Positions 1-8,206 of a DNA stretch of 64,000 nucleotides are shown in pieces. Source of the DNA: DAHUYF01 sp963838385 (GTDB lineage Bacteria > Pseudomonadota > Alphaproteobacteria > ATCC43930 > CGMCC-115725). Position numbers and translations under genes: made by a program. The stretch lies in assembly GCA_963838385.1 (NCBI GenBank), contig CAWIRE010000005.1, forward strand, positions 150,182 to 214,181. Reading direction: 5' to 3'. A model generated the notes under the pieces. It had not been told where the DNA came from, ran no database searches, and saw nothing but the letters and a program-made list of their open reading frames with translations. The first letter of the stretch is position 1. The number at the start of each line of letters is the position of its first letter.

Positions 1-82
1 CAGCGGTTATGCGCGCTGGTGGGAGATCTGGAATTGGCCCTTCACTATCCGCTACGATCGCCTGTTCACGGCGATCCATTGA
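1..82 (+). CDS. lepB: signal peptidase I, C-terminal end (partial)
   Basis: Only the last 26 codons are inside the window, read from base 2 to the TGA at 80-82. The peptide is rich in Trp and ends in a WNWPFTIRYDRLF-like tail followed by TAIH. This resembles the C-terminus of bacterial signal peptidase I, the membrane serine/lysine protease that removes signal peptides from exported proteins. The assignment also rests on position, because lepB directly upstream of rnc and era is a common alphaproteobacterial order. The catalytic residues lie outside the window and cannot be checked. Confidence 0.75.
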   Translation, partial: SGYARWWEIWNWPFTIRYDRLFTAIH

Positions 83-84
83 CC

Positions 85-783
85 ATGAAAGACGCGGCCG
101 CCGACTTGGCATCGCTTGCCGATGCCCTTGGCCACCGCTTCGATCACCCCGAGTTGCTGGTCGAGGCGCTGACCCATCCGAGCGCGCGCGCGCGGCGCGG
201 CGCGGGCAAGCGCGGCTACGAGCGGCTGGAATTCCTCGGCGACCGCGTTCTCGGCCTGATCATCGCGGAACTGCTGTGGCGGCGCTTTCCCGACGAGGCC
301 GAAGGCGCGCTGACGCGCCGCCATACCAGCCTGGTGCGGCGCGAGACGCTGACCAGCATCGCCAAGGAGATCGGGCTCGGCGCGCATATCGTGCTCTCCA
401 GCGGCGAGGAGGCGGCCGGCGCGCGCGGCAATCCGAGCGTGCTCGCCGATGTCTGCGAGGCGGTGATCGCCGCCCTTTATCTCGATGGCGGCCTCGCCGC
501 GGCGCGGGGCTTCGTCGAGCGCTGGTGGGAGCAGCGCCTGACCAAGCTCGGGGCGCCGCCGCGCGATCCCAAGACGGCGCTGCAGGAATGGGCGCAGGCG
601 CGCGGCCGGGCGCTGCCGGTCTATCGCACGGTGGCGACCGAGGGCCCGGCGCATCGCCGCACCTTCACCGTCACCGTCTCGGTCGACGGCCTGCCGCCGG
701 CCTCGGCCAGCGGCTCCTCCAAGCGCGCGGCGGAGGCGGCCGCCGCGGCGGCGGCGCTCGCCGCGCTCGACGCCGGCTCATGA
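85..783 (+). CDS. rnc: ribonuclease III
   Basis: Double-stranded-RNA endonuclease that processes rRNA precursors and structured mRNAs. The 232-residue protein has the family signature ERLEFLGDRVLG at residues 46-57, which carries catalytic acidic residues. A second conserved acidic stretch (LADVCEAVIAALYLDGG) follows near residues 120-137, and a C-terminal dsRNA-binding domain covers about residues 155-230. The ATG at 85 was chosen because it follows the lepB stop by two bases; the longer frame from 19 would run into lepB. The C-terminus ends in an Ala-rich helix. It overlaps era by four bases, which indicates translational coupling in a lepB-rnc-era-recO operon. Confidence 0.96.
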   Translation: MKDAAADLASLADALGHRFDHPELLVEALTHPSARARRGAGKRGYERLEFLGDRVLGLIIAELLWRRFPDEAEGALTRRHTSLVRRETLTSIAKEIGLGAHIVLSSGEEAAGARGNPSVLADVCEAVIAALYLDGGLAAARGFVERWWEQRLTKLGAPPRDPKTALQEWAQARGRALPVYRTVATEGPAHRRTFTVTVSVDGLPPASASGSSKRAAEAAAAAAALAALDAGS

Positions 784-1685
784 GCGACGCGGGCGAGCGG
801 CGCTGCGGCTATGTGGCGCTGGTCGGCGCCCCCAATGCCGGCAAATCGACGCTGCTCAACCAGCTCATCGGCGCCAAGGTGTCGATCGTCTCGCCCAAGG
901 TGCAGACGACGCGCTCGCGCGTGCTCGGCATCGTCGTCGAAGGCGCGGCGCAGCTGATCTTCGTCGACACCCCCGGCATCTTCGCGCCGCAGCGCCGGCT
1001 CGAGCGCGCCATGGTCGCCGCCGCCTGGTCCGGCGCCGAGGATGCCGACCAGGTGGTCGTGCTGATCGATGCCGCGCGCGGCATCGATGCCGATGCGCAG
1101 CGCATCGTCGACGAACTCAAATCCGCCGGCCGCCGCGCCGTGCTGGCGCTCAACAAGATCGACCTGGTCGAGCGGCCGCGCCTGCTGCCGCTGGTCGACC
1201 GGCTGCGCCGCGACGGCATCTTCGATGCCGTGTTCATGATCTCCGCCTTGAGCGGCGACGGCGTCGCCGATCTCCGCCGTCATCTCGCTGCCGCGCTGCC
1301 AGCGGGCCCTTGGCTCTTTCCCGAGGATCAGCTCACCGACCTGCCGCAACGGCTGATGGCGGCGGAGGCGACACGCGAGCAGGTCTTCCTGCAGCTCCAT
1401 CAGGAGTTGCCCTACGCCACCTTCGTCGAGACCGAGGGCTGGGAGGAGCGCGAGGACGGCAGCGTCAAGATCTCGCAGACCATCCACGTGCAGCGCGACA
1501 GCCAGAAGGCGATCGTGCTCGGCAAGGGCGGCAGCCGGATCAAGCTGATCGGCGAGCGCGCCCGGGCCGAGCTCGAGCGCATGTTCGGCCGCCGCGTGCA
1601 CCTCTTTCTGTTCGTGCGGGTGAGCGAGGACTGGACCGAGGATCGCGAGCGCTACAAGGCGATGGGCCTGGAGTTCGAGAGCTGA
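780..1685 (+). CDS. era: GTPase Era
   Basis: Essential GTPase that binds the 3' end of 16S rRNA during 30S maturation. The 301-residue protein shows the P-loop GAPNAGKS at residues 16-23, a DTPG switch-II motif, an NKID guanine-specificity motif, and a C-terminal KH domain with a GKGG loop. Its length is normal for the family. The start ATG overlaps the rnc stop (ATGA), so it is translationally coupled to rnc. The same reading frame stays open further upstream, but that part lies antiphase inside rnc and is not coding. Confidence 0.97.
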   Translation: MSDAGERRCGYVALVGAPNAGKSTLLNQLIGAKVSIVSPKVQTTRSRVLGIVVEGAAQLIFVDTPGIFAPQRRLERAMVAAAWSGAEDADQVVVLIDAARGIDADAQRIVDELKSAGRRAVLALNKIDLVERPRLLPLVDRLRRDGIFDAVFMISALSGDGVADLRRHLAAALPAGPWLFPEDQLTDLPQRLMAAEATREQVFLQLHQELPYATFVETEGWEEREDGSVKISQTIHVQRDSQKAIVLGKGGSRIKLIGERARAELERMFGRRVHLFLFVRVSEDWTEDRERYKAMGLEFES

Positions 1686-1688
1686 GCG

Positions 1689-2444
1689 ATGCAGTGGGAG
1701 GACGAGGGCATCGTGCTGGCGGCGCGCCGCTACGGCGAGGGTGCGCTCATCGTCCAGCTGCTGACGCGCGGGCATGGCCGGCACGCAGGGTTGGTGCGCG
1801 GCGGCCAGGGGCGCAAGCTGCGTCCGGTCTACGAGATCGGCAACCGCGTCGCCGCGGTGTGGAAGGCGCGACTCGCCGAGCATCTCGGCACGCTGGCGGG
1901 CGAGGTGCTGCACGGCCATGCGGCGCGTTTCATCGAGGACCCGGCGCGGCTCGCCTGCCTGGCCGCCGCCGCCGCCCTTGCCGAGACCTCGCTGCCCGAG
2001 CGCGAGCCGCATCCGGAGGCCTATGCCGGGCTCTGCGCGCTGCTCGAGTCGCTGGATGCCGATCGCGGCTGGGCGGTGGGCTATGTCGAATGGGAGCTGA
2101 TGCTGCTGGCGGAGATCGGATTCGGTCTCGATCTCTCCCGCTGCGCCGCCACCGGCACGACGGCGGAGCTCGCCTATGTCTCGCCCAAATCCGGCCATGC
2201 GGTGTCCGCCGCGGCGGGCGAGCCCTATCGCGACAAGCTCTTGCGCCTGCCGCCTTTTCTGCTGGCGCGCGCGGGCGAGGGCACGCCCTCGCCGCAGGAC
2301 GTGCTCGACGGTCTGGCACTCACCGGGTACTTCCTCGACCGGCGCGTCTTCGAGCCGCAGGACCGCGATGTGCCGCCGGCGCGCGCGCGCTTCGTTGACC
2401 TGATCCAGCGCCTCGCTACAATATCGCGTGAGCAGAGTCTCTAG
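1689..2444 (+). CDS. recO: DNA repair protein RecO
   Basis: RecO helps load RecA onto SSB-coated single-stranded DNA in the RecFOR recombinational-repair pathway. The 251-residue protein begins with the family N-terminus (MQWEDEGIVLAARRYGE), an OB-fold that recognises DNA, followed by a helical C-terminal half. It starts three bases after the era stop in the same operon. The C-terminal zinc-binding Cys cluster of some RecO proteins is not evident here. Assignment relies on the N-terminal pattern, the length and the era neighbourhood. Confidence 0.93.
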   Translation: MQWEDEGIVLAARRYGEGALIVQLLTRGHGRHAGLVRGGQGRKLRPVYEIGNRVAAVWKARLAEHLGTLAGEVLHGHAARFIEDPARLACLAAAAALAETSLPEREPHPEAYAGLCALLESLDADRGWAVGYVEWELMLLAEIGFGLDLSRCAATGTTAELAYVSPKSGHAVSAAAGEPYRDKLLRLPPFLLARAGEGTPSPQDVLDGLALTGYFLDRRVFEPQDRDVPPARARFVDLIQRLATISREQSL

Positions 2445-2483
2445 GCGTCGCGCCGCGCACGCCGCCCTGTCGATCGGATCCCC

Positions 2484-4703
2484 ATGAGCAAGACCGCCGC
2501 CGCCGGCGAAATCCGTGACGTGGATTTTGCCGTAGCGCTGGGAGAGCGCTACCTCTCCTATGCGCTCTCCACCATCACCGCGCGCTCGCTGCCCGATGTG
2601 CGCGACGGGCTGAAGCCGGTGCACCGCCGGCTGCTCTATGCCATGCGCGAGCTCAAGCTCGACCCGAAATCGGGCTTCAAGAAATGCGCTCGCGTCGTCG
2701 GCAACGTCATCGGCAAATTCCACCCGCATGGCAACGTCGCCGTCTATGACGCGCTGGTGCGGCTGGCGCAGGATTTCGCGCAGCGCTATCCGCTGGTCGA
2801 GGGCCAGGGCAATTTCGGCAATATCGACGGCGACAACGCCGCGGCCTATCGCTACACCGAAAGCCGGCTCACCGAGGTCGCCGAGGCGCTGCTCGCCGGC
2901 ATCGACCAGGACGCGGTCGATTTCCGCCCGACCTATGACGGCGAGAACAGCGAGCCCGTGGTGCTGCCGGCGCGCTTTCCCAATCTGCTGGCGAACGGCG
3001 CCAGCGGCATTGCCGTCGGCATGGCGACCAGCATTCCGCCGCACAATGTCGGCGAGCTCTGCGACGCGCTGCTGCATCTCGTCCGCCACAAGCGCTGCGG
3101 CGTGGCCGAGCTGGTCGAACGCGTGCGCGGTCCCGATTTCCCCACCGGCGGCATTCTGGTCGAGCCGGCCGAGACCATCCTCCAGGCCTATGAGACCGGC
3201 CGCGGCAGCTTCCGCCTGCGCGCGCGCTGGACGTCGGAGAAGCACGGCCACGGGCTCTACCGGGTGATCGTCACCGAGATCCCGTACCAGGTGGCGAAAT
3301 CGCGGCTGATCGAGAAGATCGCGGCGCTGCTCGAGGAGCGCAAGCTGCCCCTCCTGGCCGACGTGCACGACGAATCCACCGATGTGGTGCGCATCGTGCT
3401 CGAGCCGAAATCGCGCAACGTCGATCCCTCGGTGCTGATGGAGTCGCTGTTCCGCGCCACCGAGCTCGAGACGCGCGTGCCCCTCAACATGAACGTGCTC
3501 GACGCCGCCGGCGTGCCGCGCGTGATGAACCTCAAGGAGGTGCTGCAGGCCTTCCTCGACCATCGCCGCGTCGTACTGCTGCGCGTCACCCGCTTCCGCC
3601 TCGCCGAGATCCTGCGCCGCAGCGAGATCCTCAAGGGGCAGATGATCGTCTACCTCAATCTCGACGAGGTGATCCGGATCATCCGCGAGCATGACGACGC
3701 CAAGGAGCGCATGATGAAGCGCTGGCGTTTGAGCGAGGTCCAGGTCGAGGCGATCCTCAACATGCGGCTGCGCTCGCTGCGCCGGCTCGAGGAGATCGAG
3801 ATCAAGCGCGAGCTGAAAAGCCTCGCTGCCGAGCAGGAGACGCTCGAGGGGCTGCTCGAGGACGAGAAGCGGCAGTGGAAGGCGATCGCCGGCGAGATCG
3901 AGGACATCCGCAAGGCGTTCGGCAGCGGCCCGCTGGGATTGCGCCGCACCGAGATCGGCGCCGCGCCCGCCGCCATCATGGTGCCGGTGGAGGCGCTGAT
4001 GGAGCGCGAGCCCGTCACGGTGCTGTGCTCGGCCAAGGGCTGGATCCGGGCCGTCAAGGGCCACAACCTCGCGCTCGCCGAGGTCAAGTACAAGGAGGGC
4101 GACGAGGGGCGCTTCGTCATCGAGGCCGCCACCACCGACAAGCTGCTGGTCTTCGCCACCAACGGCCGCTTCTACACGGTTCCGGTCGACAAGCTGCCGG
4201 GCGGGCGCGGCCATGGCGAGCCGCTGCGCCTGATGATCGATCTCGGCAACGAGCACGACGTGGCGGCGATCCTGCCCTATGCTCCCGGCGCCAGGCTGCT
4301 GCTGGCCTCCAGCGACGGGCGGGGATTCGTCGTCCCGGCCGACGAGGTGCTGGGCCAGACGCGCGCGGGCAAGGTGGTGATGAACCCGGGCGAGGGGGCC
4401 GCGGCGCGGGTTTGCGTGCCGGTGAGCGGCGACAGCGTCGCCGTGATCGGCACCAACCGCAAGCTGCTCGTCTTCCCGCTGGCCGAGGTGCCGGAGATGG
4501 CCCGCGGCCGCGGCGTCATCCTGCAGCGCTATCATGACGGCGAGCTCTCGGACGCCAAGACCTTCGCCAAGGCCGAGGGCCTCAGCTGGAAGAGCGGCGA
4601 GCGCACGCGGACCGAGCCCGATATCCGCGGCTGGGTCGGCCAGCGCGCCTCGAGCGGCCGGGTCGCCCCCAGCGGCTTTGCCAAGAACAACCGCTTCGCC
4701 TGA
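2484..4703 (+). CDS. parC: DNA topoisomerase IV subunit A
   Basis: Breakage-reunion subunit of the type IIA topoisomerase that decatenates daughter chromosomes, acting with ParE. The 739-residue protein has the N-terminal winged-helix region (RYLSYALSTITARSLPDVRDGLKPVHRR), the catalytic tyrosine Y124 in AAYRYTESRL, a long coiled-coil middle region (about 380-480), and a shortened C-terminal beta-propeller domain. The length and the short C-terminal domain favour ParC over GyrA. It starts 39 bases after recO and is probably co-transcribed with it. parE is not in the window. Confidence 0.93.
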   Translation: MSKTAAAGEIRDVDFAVALGERYLSYALSTITARSLPDVRDGLKPVHRRLLYAMRELKLDPKSGFKKCARVVGNVIGKFHPHGNVAVYDALVRLAQDFAQRYPLVEGQGNFGNIDGDNAAAYRYTESRLTEVAEALLAGIDQDAVDFRPTYDGENSEPVVLPARFPNLLANGASGIAVGMATSIPPHNVGELCDALLHLVRHKRCGVAELVERVRGPDFPTGGILVEPAETILQAYETGRGSFRLRARWTSEKHGHGLYRVIVTEIPYQVAKSRLIEKIAALLEERKLPLLADVHDESTDVVRIVLEPKSRNVDPSVLMESLFRATELETRVPLNMNVLDAAGVPRVMNLKEVLQAFLDHRRVVLLRVTRFRLAEILRRSEILKGQMIVYLNLDEVIRIIREHDDAKERMMKRWRLSEVQVEAILNMRLRSLRRLEEIEIKRELKSLAAEQETLEGLLEDEKRQWKAIAGEIEDIRKAFGSGPLGLRRTEIGAAPAAIMVPVEALMEREPVTVLCSAKGWIRAVKGHNLALAEVKYKEGDEGRFVIEAATTDKLLVFATNGRFYTVPVDKLPGGRGHGEPLRLMIDLGNEHDVAAILPYAPGARLLLASSDGRGFVVPADEVLGQTRAGKVVMNPGEGAAARVCVPVSGDSVAVIGTNRKLLVFPLAEVPEMARGRGVILQRYHDGELSDAKTFAKAEGLSWKSGERTRTEPDIRGWVGQRASSGRVAPSGFAKNNRFA

Positions 4704-4704
4704 G

Positions 4705-4935
4705 ATGGCCGATCCCGTCATCCTCGACGCCCAGGGGCTCAAATGCCCGCTGCCCGTGCTCAAGGCGCGCAAGGCGATGCGCAATCTGCCCGAGGGCGGC
4801 GTGCTGCGCGTCCTCGCCACCGATCCCGGCGCGGCCAAGGATTTCGAACATTTCTGCCTGGTGACCGGTAATCAGCTCGTCGCGCAGAGCGAGGCAGACG
4901 GGGTCCTGACCGTCGATATCCGCAAGCAGGGGTGA
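4705..4935 (+). CDS. TusA-family sulfurtransferase
   Basis: Small 76-residue protein of the TusA/SirA/YeeD fold. It has the family CPxP motif at residues 14-17 (KCPLPVLKARKAM), where the Cys carries persulfide sulfur. Members deliver sulfur for tRNA 2-thiolation, molybdenum-cofactor synthesis or sulfur oxidation; the exact pathway cannot be read from this sequence. The ATG at 4705 lies one base after the parC stop, so the gene is co-transcribed with parC. The longer open frame from 4534 lies inside parC and was rejected. This is the last gene of the GC-rich housekeeping block. Confidence 0.85.
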   Translation: MADPVILDAQGLKCPLPVLKARKAMRNLPEGGVLRVLATDPGAAKDFEHFCLVTGNQLVAQSEADGVLTVDIRKQG

Positions 4936-5252
4936 GGGGCGGCGTTCGGCTCAGCAGCCGAAGAGAGCTCTATCCTGATAGCGACATCATTTCCCTATCT
5001 GGTTAGCGCGGGAGGATTTGCGGGCGCGGTCAACAGAGTCCGCTCTTCAGTTTTGAGCTATCGTCGCGGGCGGAAACCGGCATGTCTGGGATGTACCAGG
5101 AGCGGCAATGGGCGCTGCCGCGCCAGTTTAGCCATCGGAATCGAAGCAAACGGTTTGATCGACGAACAAAAAAGTCAAAATCTTGCATTCAGCCGCTCCA
5201 ATCGCTAGCGTCAGCAGAGCCTTAGCGTAATATTGCGGCTGCCAAAGACGCC
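4936..5252. other. intergenic region at the left edge of the AT-rich block
   Basis: No gene is supported in these 317 bases. Base composition drops noticeably from left to right. The stretch around 5155-5200 contains A-rich runs and is the likely promoter region for the genes starting at 5253. No tRNA, integrase or convincing direct repeat was found that would define an insertion boundary here. Confidence 0.5.
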
Positions 5253-5892
5253 ATGGACTGGCTGACCTTCGTGTCTAAGCTTACCGGCGATATCGCATGG
5301 CCAGCGGCAGCCCTTGGCGCGGTTCTGATCCTACGTGAGCCGATAAGATCCCTGCTTGCACTCGTGTCCCGAGTTCAAGGTGAGCTCGGTGGAGATCGAA
5401 TTCGACAGGAAGCTGGAGCTTGCAAAACAAGAGGCATCGTCGGAGTTACGCTTAACATCGCTCGGTCATAGCCGATTTCCATTTGCAATAGACACCCAAA
5501 TTCTCAAATTGGCTGAGGTATCGCCGCGCGCGGCTGTGATGGAGGCGTGGCGCCACGTTGAGGCGGCGGCTCTCCGCGTTGCGAAGAGTCTGGTCAAAGA
5601 TGGGACGTTCACCTCTGAGACAATGACCTTTCGTGCCATTCGGCTTCTTGAGAGGCATGGTGTCTTAACCGATCCCATCGCTGAATTGATAAGGGACCTT
5701 AGAAGTCTTCGTAATGATGCGGCTCACGCGTCGGATTTTGGGTTATCAACCGCTTCCGCGATGGAGTATTTCCAGCTCGCGGCTCAAGTCGTGGGTTATC
5801 TCGATGGCCTCGCCGGGAGCCAAGGAGAGGACGGCGGTCCTGAACAGTCGTCCACGAAGCGTGGCACGCCAAGATCGATCGAACTCAGCTGA
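5253..5892 (+). CDS. membrane-anchored HEPN-like protein (apparent +1 frameshift)
   Basis: Two overlapping frames appear to be one gene. The first (from ATG 5253) encodes MDWLTFVSKLTGDIAWPAAA and then a hydrophobic helix up to REPIRSLL, a typical single N-terminal membrane anchor. The second, reading on in the next frame from about 5380, continues with VEIEFDRKLELAKQEA and a helical domain. That domain carries RNDAAH, an R-N-x3-H pattern like the RNase motif of HEPN domains. Removing one base near 5379-5389 gives a continuous 212-residue protein. Known: HEPN proteins are frequent RNase effectors or adaptors in conflict systems. Inferred: this one is an effector or scaffold for the two downstream genes. 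Alternatively only the TTG-initiated second frame (5356-5892) is translated, as a soluble protein. Confidence 0.6.
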
Positions 5893-5938
5893 TCTTCGGC
5901 GCCGCTTCTCATTCGTTTACCTGCAGATATTTGGACCA

Positions 5939-8206
5939 ATGCGCGCTTCGTTGTTGACGGTGATCAAGGTAGCGATAAGAATCAAAGCTTTGCGATCTCC
6001 CATGCGAGGCGTTCGATGCGTAACTCGGGGCGCCGCGAGTCTCCAAGCCGAACTCGAGAAAACGTCCAGGGCCAAAGAGCTTAGAATATTTCTTTCTAGA
6101 CTCTCGAGCGATCGACGGATCCACGACATCGGCGAGCTAATCGATGTCCTCAGGAGCTGCCTTTCAACTAACGAATTTTTGTGTATTGTTTTTCACCAAA
6201 AGAAGGCTCTCCCGGGACGACCGTTCGAGGATATTCCGGGAGACAGGATAGTCTTTAACTATGCGTCCTTTTGCATTGCTTCAGGGCAGGTTAGACGGTT
6301 CAGAGACCGGTTTGAATTGGCTCAATACGTTCATGAGCTGCAGAGCAGGCACGATCTGAATTGTCTTTCTACCGGTCTGGTCGATATCTATCATCTACCT
6401 GGTCTTCCCAAGTTAGTGTTAGAGGCGATCAGAAGCTTATGCACTATCTTTTTTGTGCTCAGCGACCAATATAGTCACTACATCGAGAACACGTCCCGTT
6501 TGCTCGCAAAGGAAGCGATCTCGACGGATCGGAATACGGATCTACCGACGATAACGAGCTTCATCGCGCAACGTTTCTCAGTCGAAGCTGGTTTTGTGGC
6601 CGTTCGAGATCCGGTCGGCGTCAACTTGTCTGAAGCGACGGAACAAGATTTCGATTTTCAGTTTTTTCACCCCGATAGCGCCGTGCGCGGTCAACCGAAT
6701 CTCATTGCAGATGTAAAGGCCTCCCTGCGATCGGGAAATGACTACTCCAATCGCGCCAAGATCGGCGATGCCTTTCAATATTATAAGCTTCTGCCAGTCG
6801 CAATCCCCGCTCGGCTGTCAGACCTCTCAGTGGCGGCAATCGAAGCTGTACATGGCCGTCACAAGAGGTACTTTCCAATTGGCGCTTTAGCCATCCTGTC
6901 GTGCGGTCAGATTGACCGGATTTGCTACGCAACAGCAAAAGAGCTCCTACAGGAGATTTCCGGGGCGACGCGCGTTGCCGAGCAACTGCGACGGGTCAAT
7001 GATCTACACGCCGATATGCTTCAAGTTAGAGAGTTTATCACTAGGGCGCCTTTACAGTCGCACTCGGAGGCGTTGGACCTATTCAAATGTTACGCTGATA
7101 AGGTCGTTGAGTCCGTTGCGACTATGACATCAGCGCATAGCGCTACAATCCGAGCATATGATCCGTTCCGCGGAACATTGGTATTGGTCGCCAGTCGCTT
7201 TGGCGTGGCGCTTTCTGCCGCCTCAAAATGGGGCTCTGACATTTCTGTCACAGATGCTTTGTCGCTAAACGCCTTTGTGTTTTCAGGCGAACATCCGGGG
7301 TTCAGTTATATCGCGAACGTGAAATCGCACTTGGAGCAGCAGAAGAAGCCGCACATCTTGATTAGACGCTCCGAAACAGAGTCGGAGGTCTGCTTTCGGC
7401 TCGTCAAGGGAGGCGTCCCATTTGGCACAATGAACGTAGAAGCGCCGTATGCATACTCATTGGGTAAGGATTTGGTTTATTGCCAAGCGGTCGCGCGTCT
7501 CCTCGGCGAATTTTTTGATGTTGTTGCTCGGACGTCAGATGCGGCTTGGCTCCCGAAGATGTCGCTCTCGCATCTTGTACATCACCGTATTGAAAAAATC
7601 CGGCGTGAACGCCCAGAGCTATTAGGCGTCCTCGATTTTATTGAAGTTCCTATGCACACGGCGAGAGCACAGTCTGCCAACGCAAGCATAACTCTCAATG
7701 AAATCCTTGAAGGAGTTGTTGGCTCCTTTGACTGGTTGGACGCCGATACCTTGCGCTCGCTCGTCAGCGTTCCAAAATACAACATCCGTTTTCGTAAAGA
7801 AGCCGCGGCTTCGCTCGCAATTATTATAGAGACGCTTGTTGAAAATTGCCGGGCACATTCTGATGTTTATCACGACACAATTTCAATTCGAGTAGTGCGA
7901 GGGCTGAAGCGCGTGCGCGAGTCTGAGCTGAGATCTCAACCTGGCCTATTACTGAGAATAACGTATGAAGCTAAGCACACTCGAACGCAGCTCGACCTGC
8001 TGGACCGCTTGACGATCGCACCGGTCTGGGAGGAGGAGGATCGTTCATATCACTTTGGCATGTTCTTGTTAGGGGCGCATGCGAGATTGTGGGGGGGGCT
8101 GACATACGTTGATACTGAACCGCCGCCGGGCCGAAAATCCCGCCCACTCAGGGTGATAGTCCTCCTTCCCGTAGCCTCGATTACAAACTCGGGAGATGCT
8201 GAATGA
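5939..8206 (+). CDS. GAF-domain protein with degenerate histidine-kinase-type ATPase domain
   Basis: The 755-residue protein is not closely recognisable. About residues 377-535 look like a GAF sensor domain, ending in a FGTMNVEAPYAYSLGKD-type strand-helix. Residues 1-370 may hold a second, divergent sensor domain. The C-terminal 170 residues resemble a GHKL ATPase: an N-box-like ETLVENCRAHS near residue 630 and a G2-like FGMFLLGAHARLWGG near 703-720. The usual DxGxG G1 box is missing (RITYEAKHT stands in its place) and no canonical phosphoacceptor H-box is clear. It may therefore be a signalling pseudokinase. The frame stays open upstream to 5714, but that part overlaps the previous gene, so ATG 5939 is preferred. 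It overlaps the next gene by four bases. Confidence 0.72.
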   Translation: MRASLLTVIKVAIRIKALRSPMRGVRCVTRGAASLQAELEKTSRAKELRIFLSRLSSDRRIHDIGELIDVLRSCLSTNEFLCIVFHQKKALPGRPFEDIPGDRIVFNYASFCIASGQVRRFRDRFELAQYVHELQSRHDLNCLSTGLVDIYHLPGLPKLVLEAIRSLCTIFFVLSDQYSHYIENTSRLLAKEAISTDRNTDLPTITSFIAQRFSVEAGFVAVRDPVGVNLSEATEQDFDFQFFHPDSAVRGQPNLIADVKASLRSGNDYSNRAKIGDAFQYYKLLPVAIPARLSDLSVAAIEAVHGRHKRYFPIGALAILSCGQIDRICYATAKELLQEISGATRVAEQLRRVNDLHADMLQVREFITRAPLQSHSEALDLFKCYADKVVESVATMTSAHSATIRAYDPFRGTLVLVASRFGVALSAASKWGSDISVTDALSLNAFVFSGEHPGFSYIANVKSHLEQQKKPHILIRRSETESEVCFRLVKGGVPFGTMNVEAPYAYSLGKDLVYCQAVARLLGEFFDVVARTSDAAWLPKMSLSHLVHHRIEKIRRERPELLGVLDFIEVPMHTARAQSANASITLNEILEGVVGSFDWLDADTLRSLVSVPKYNIRFRKEAAASLAIIIETLVENCRAHSDVYHDTISIRVVRGLKRVRESELRSQPGLLLRITYEAKHTRTQLDLLDRLTIAPVWEEEDRSYHFGMFLLGAHARLWGGLTYVDTEPPPGRKSRPLRVIVLLPVASITNSGDAE

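Noticed and set aside
621..4838. 1,405-residue open frame on the minus strand
   Set aside because: It is antisense to rnc, era, recO and parC, which are all strongly supported. Its composition (His, Arg, Ala, Leu and Asp rich) is typical of the antisense frame of GC-rich coding DNA.
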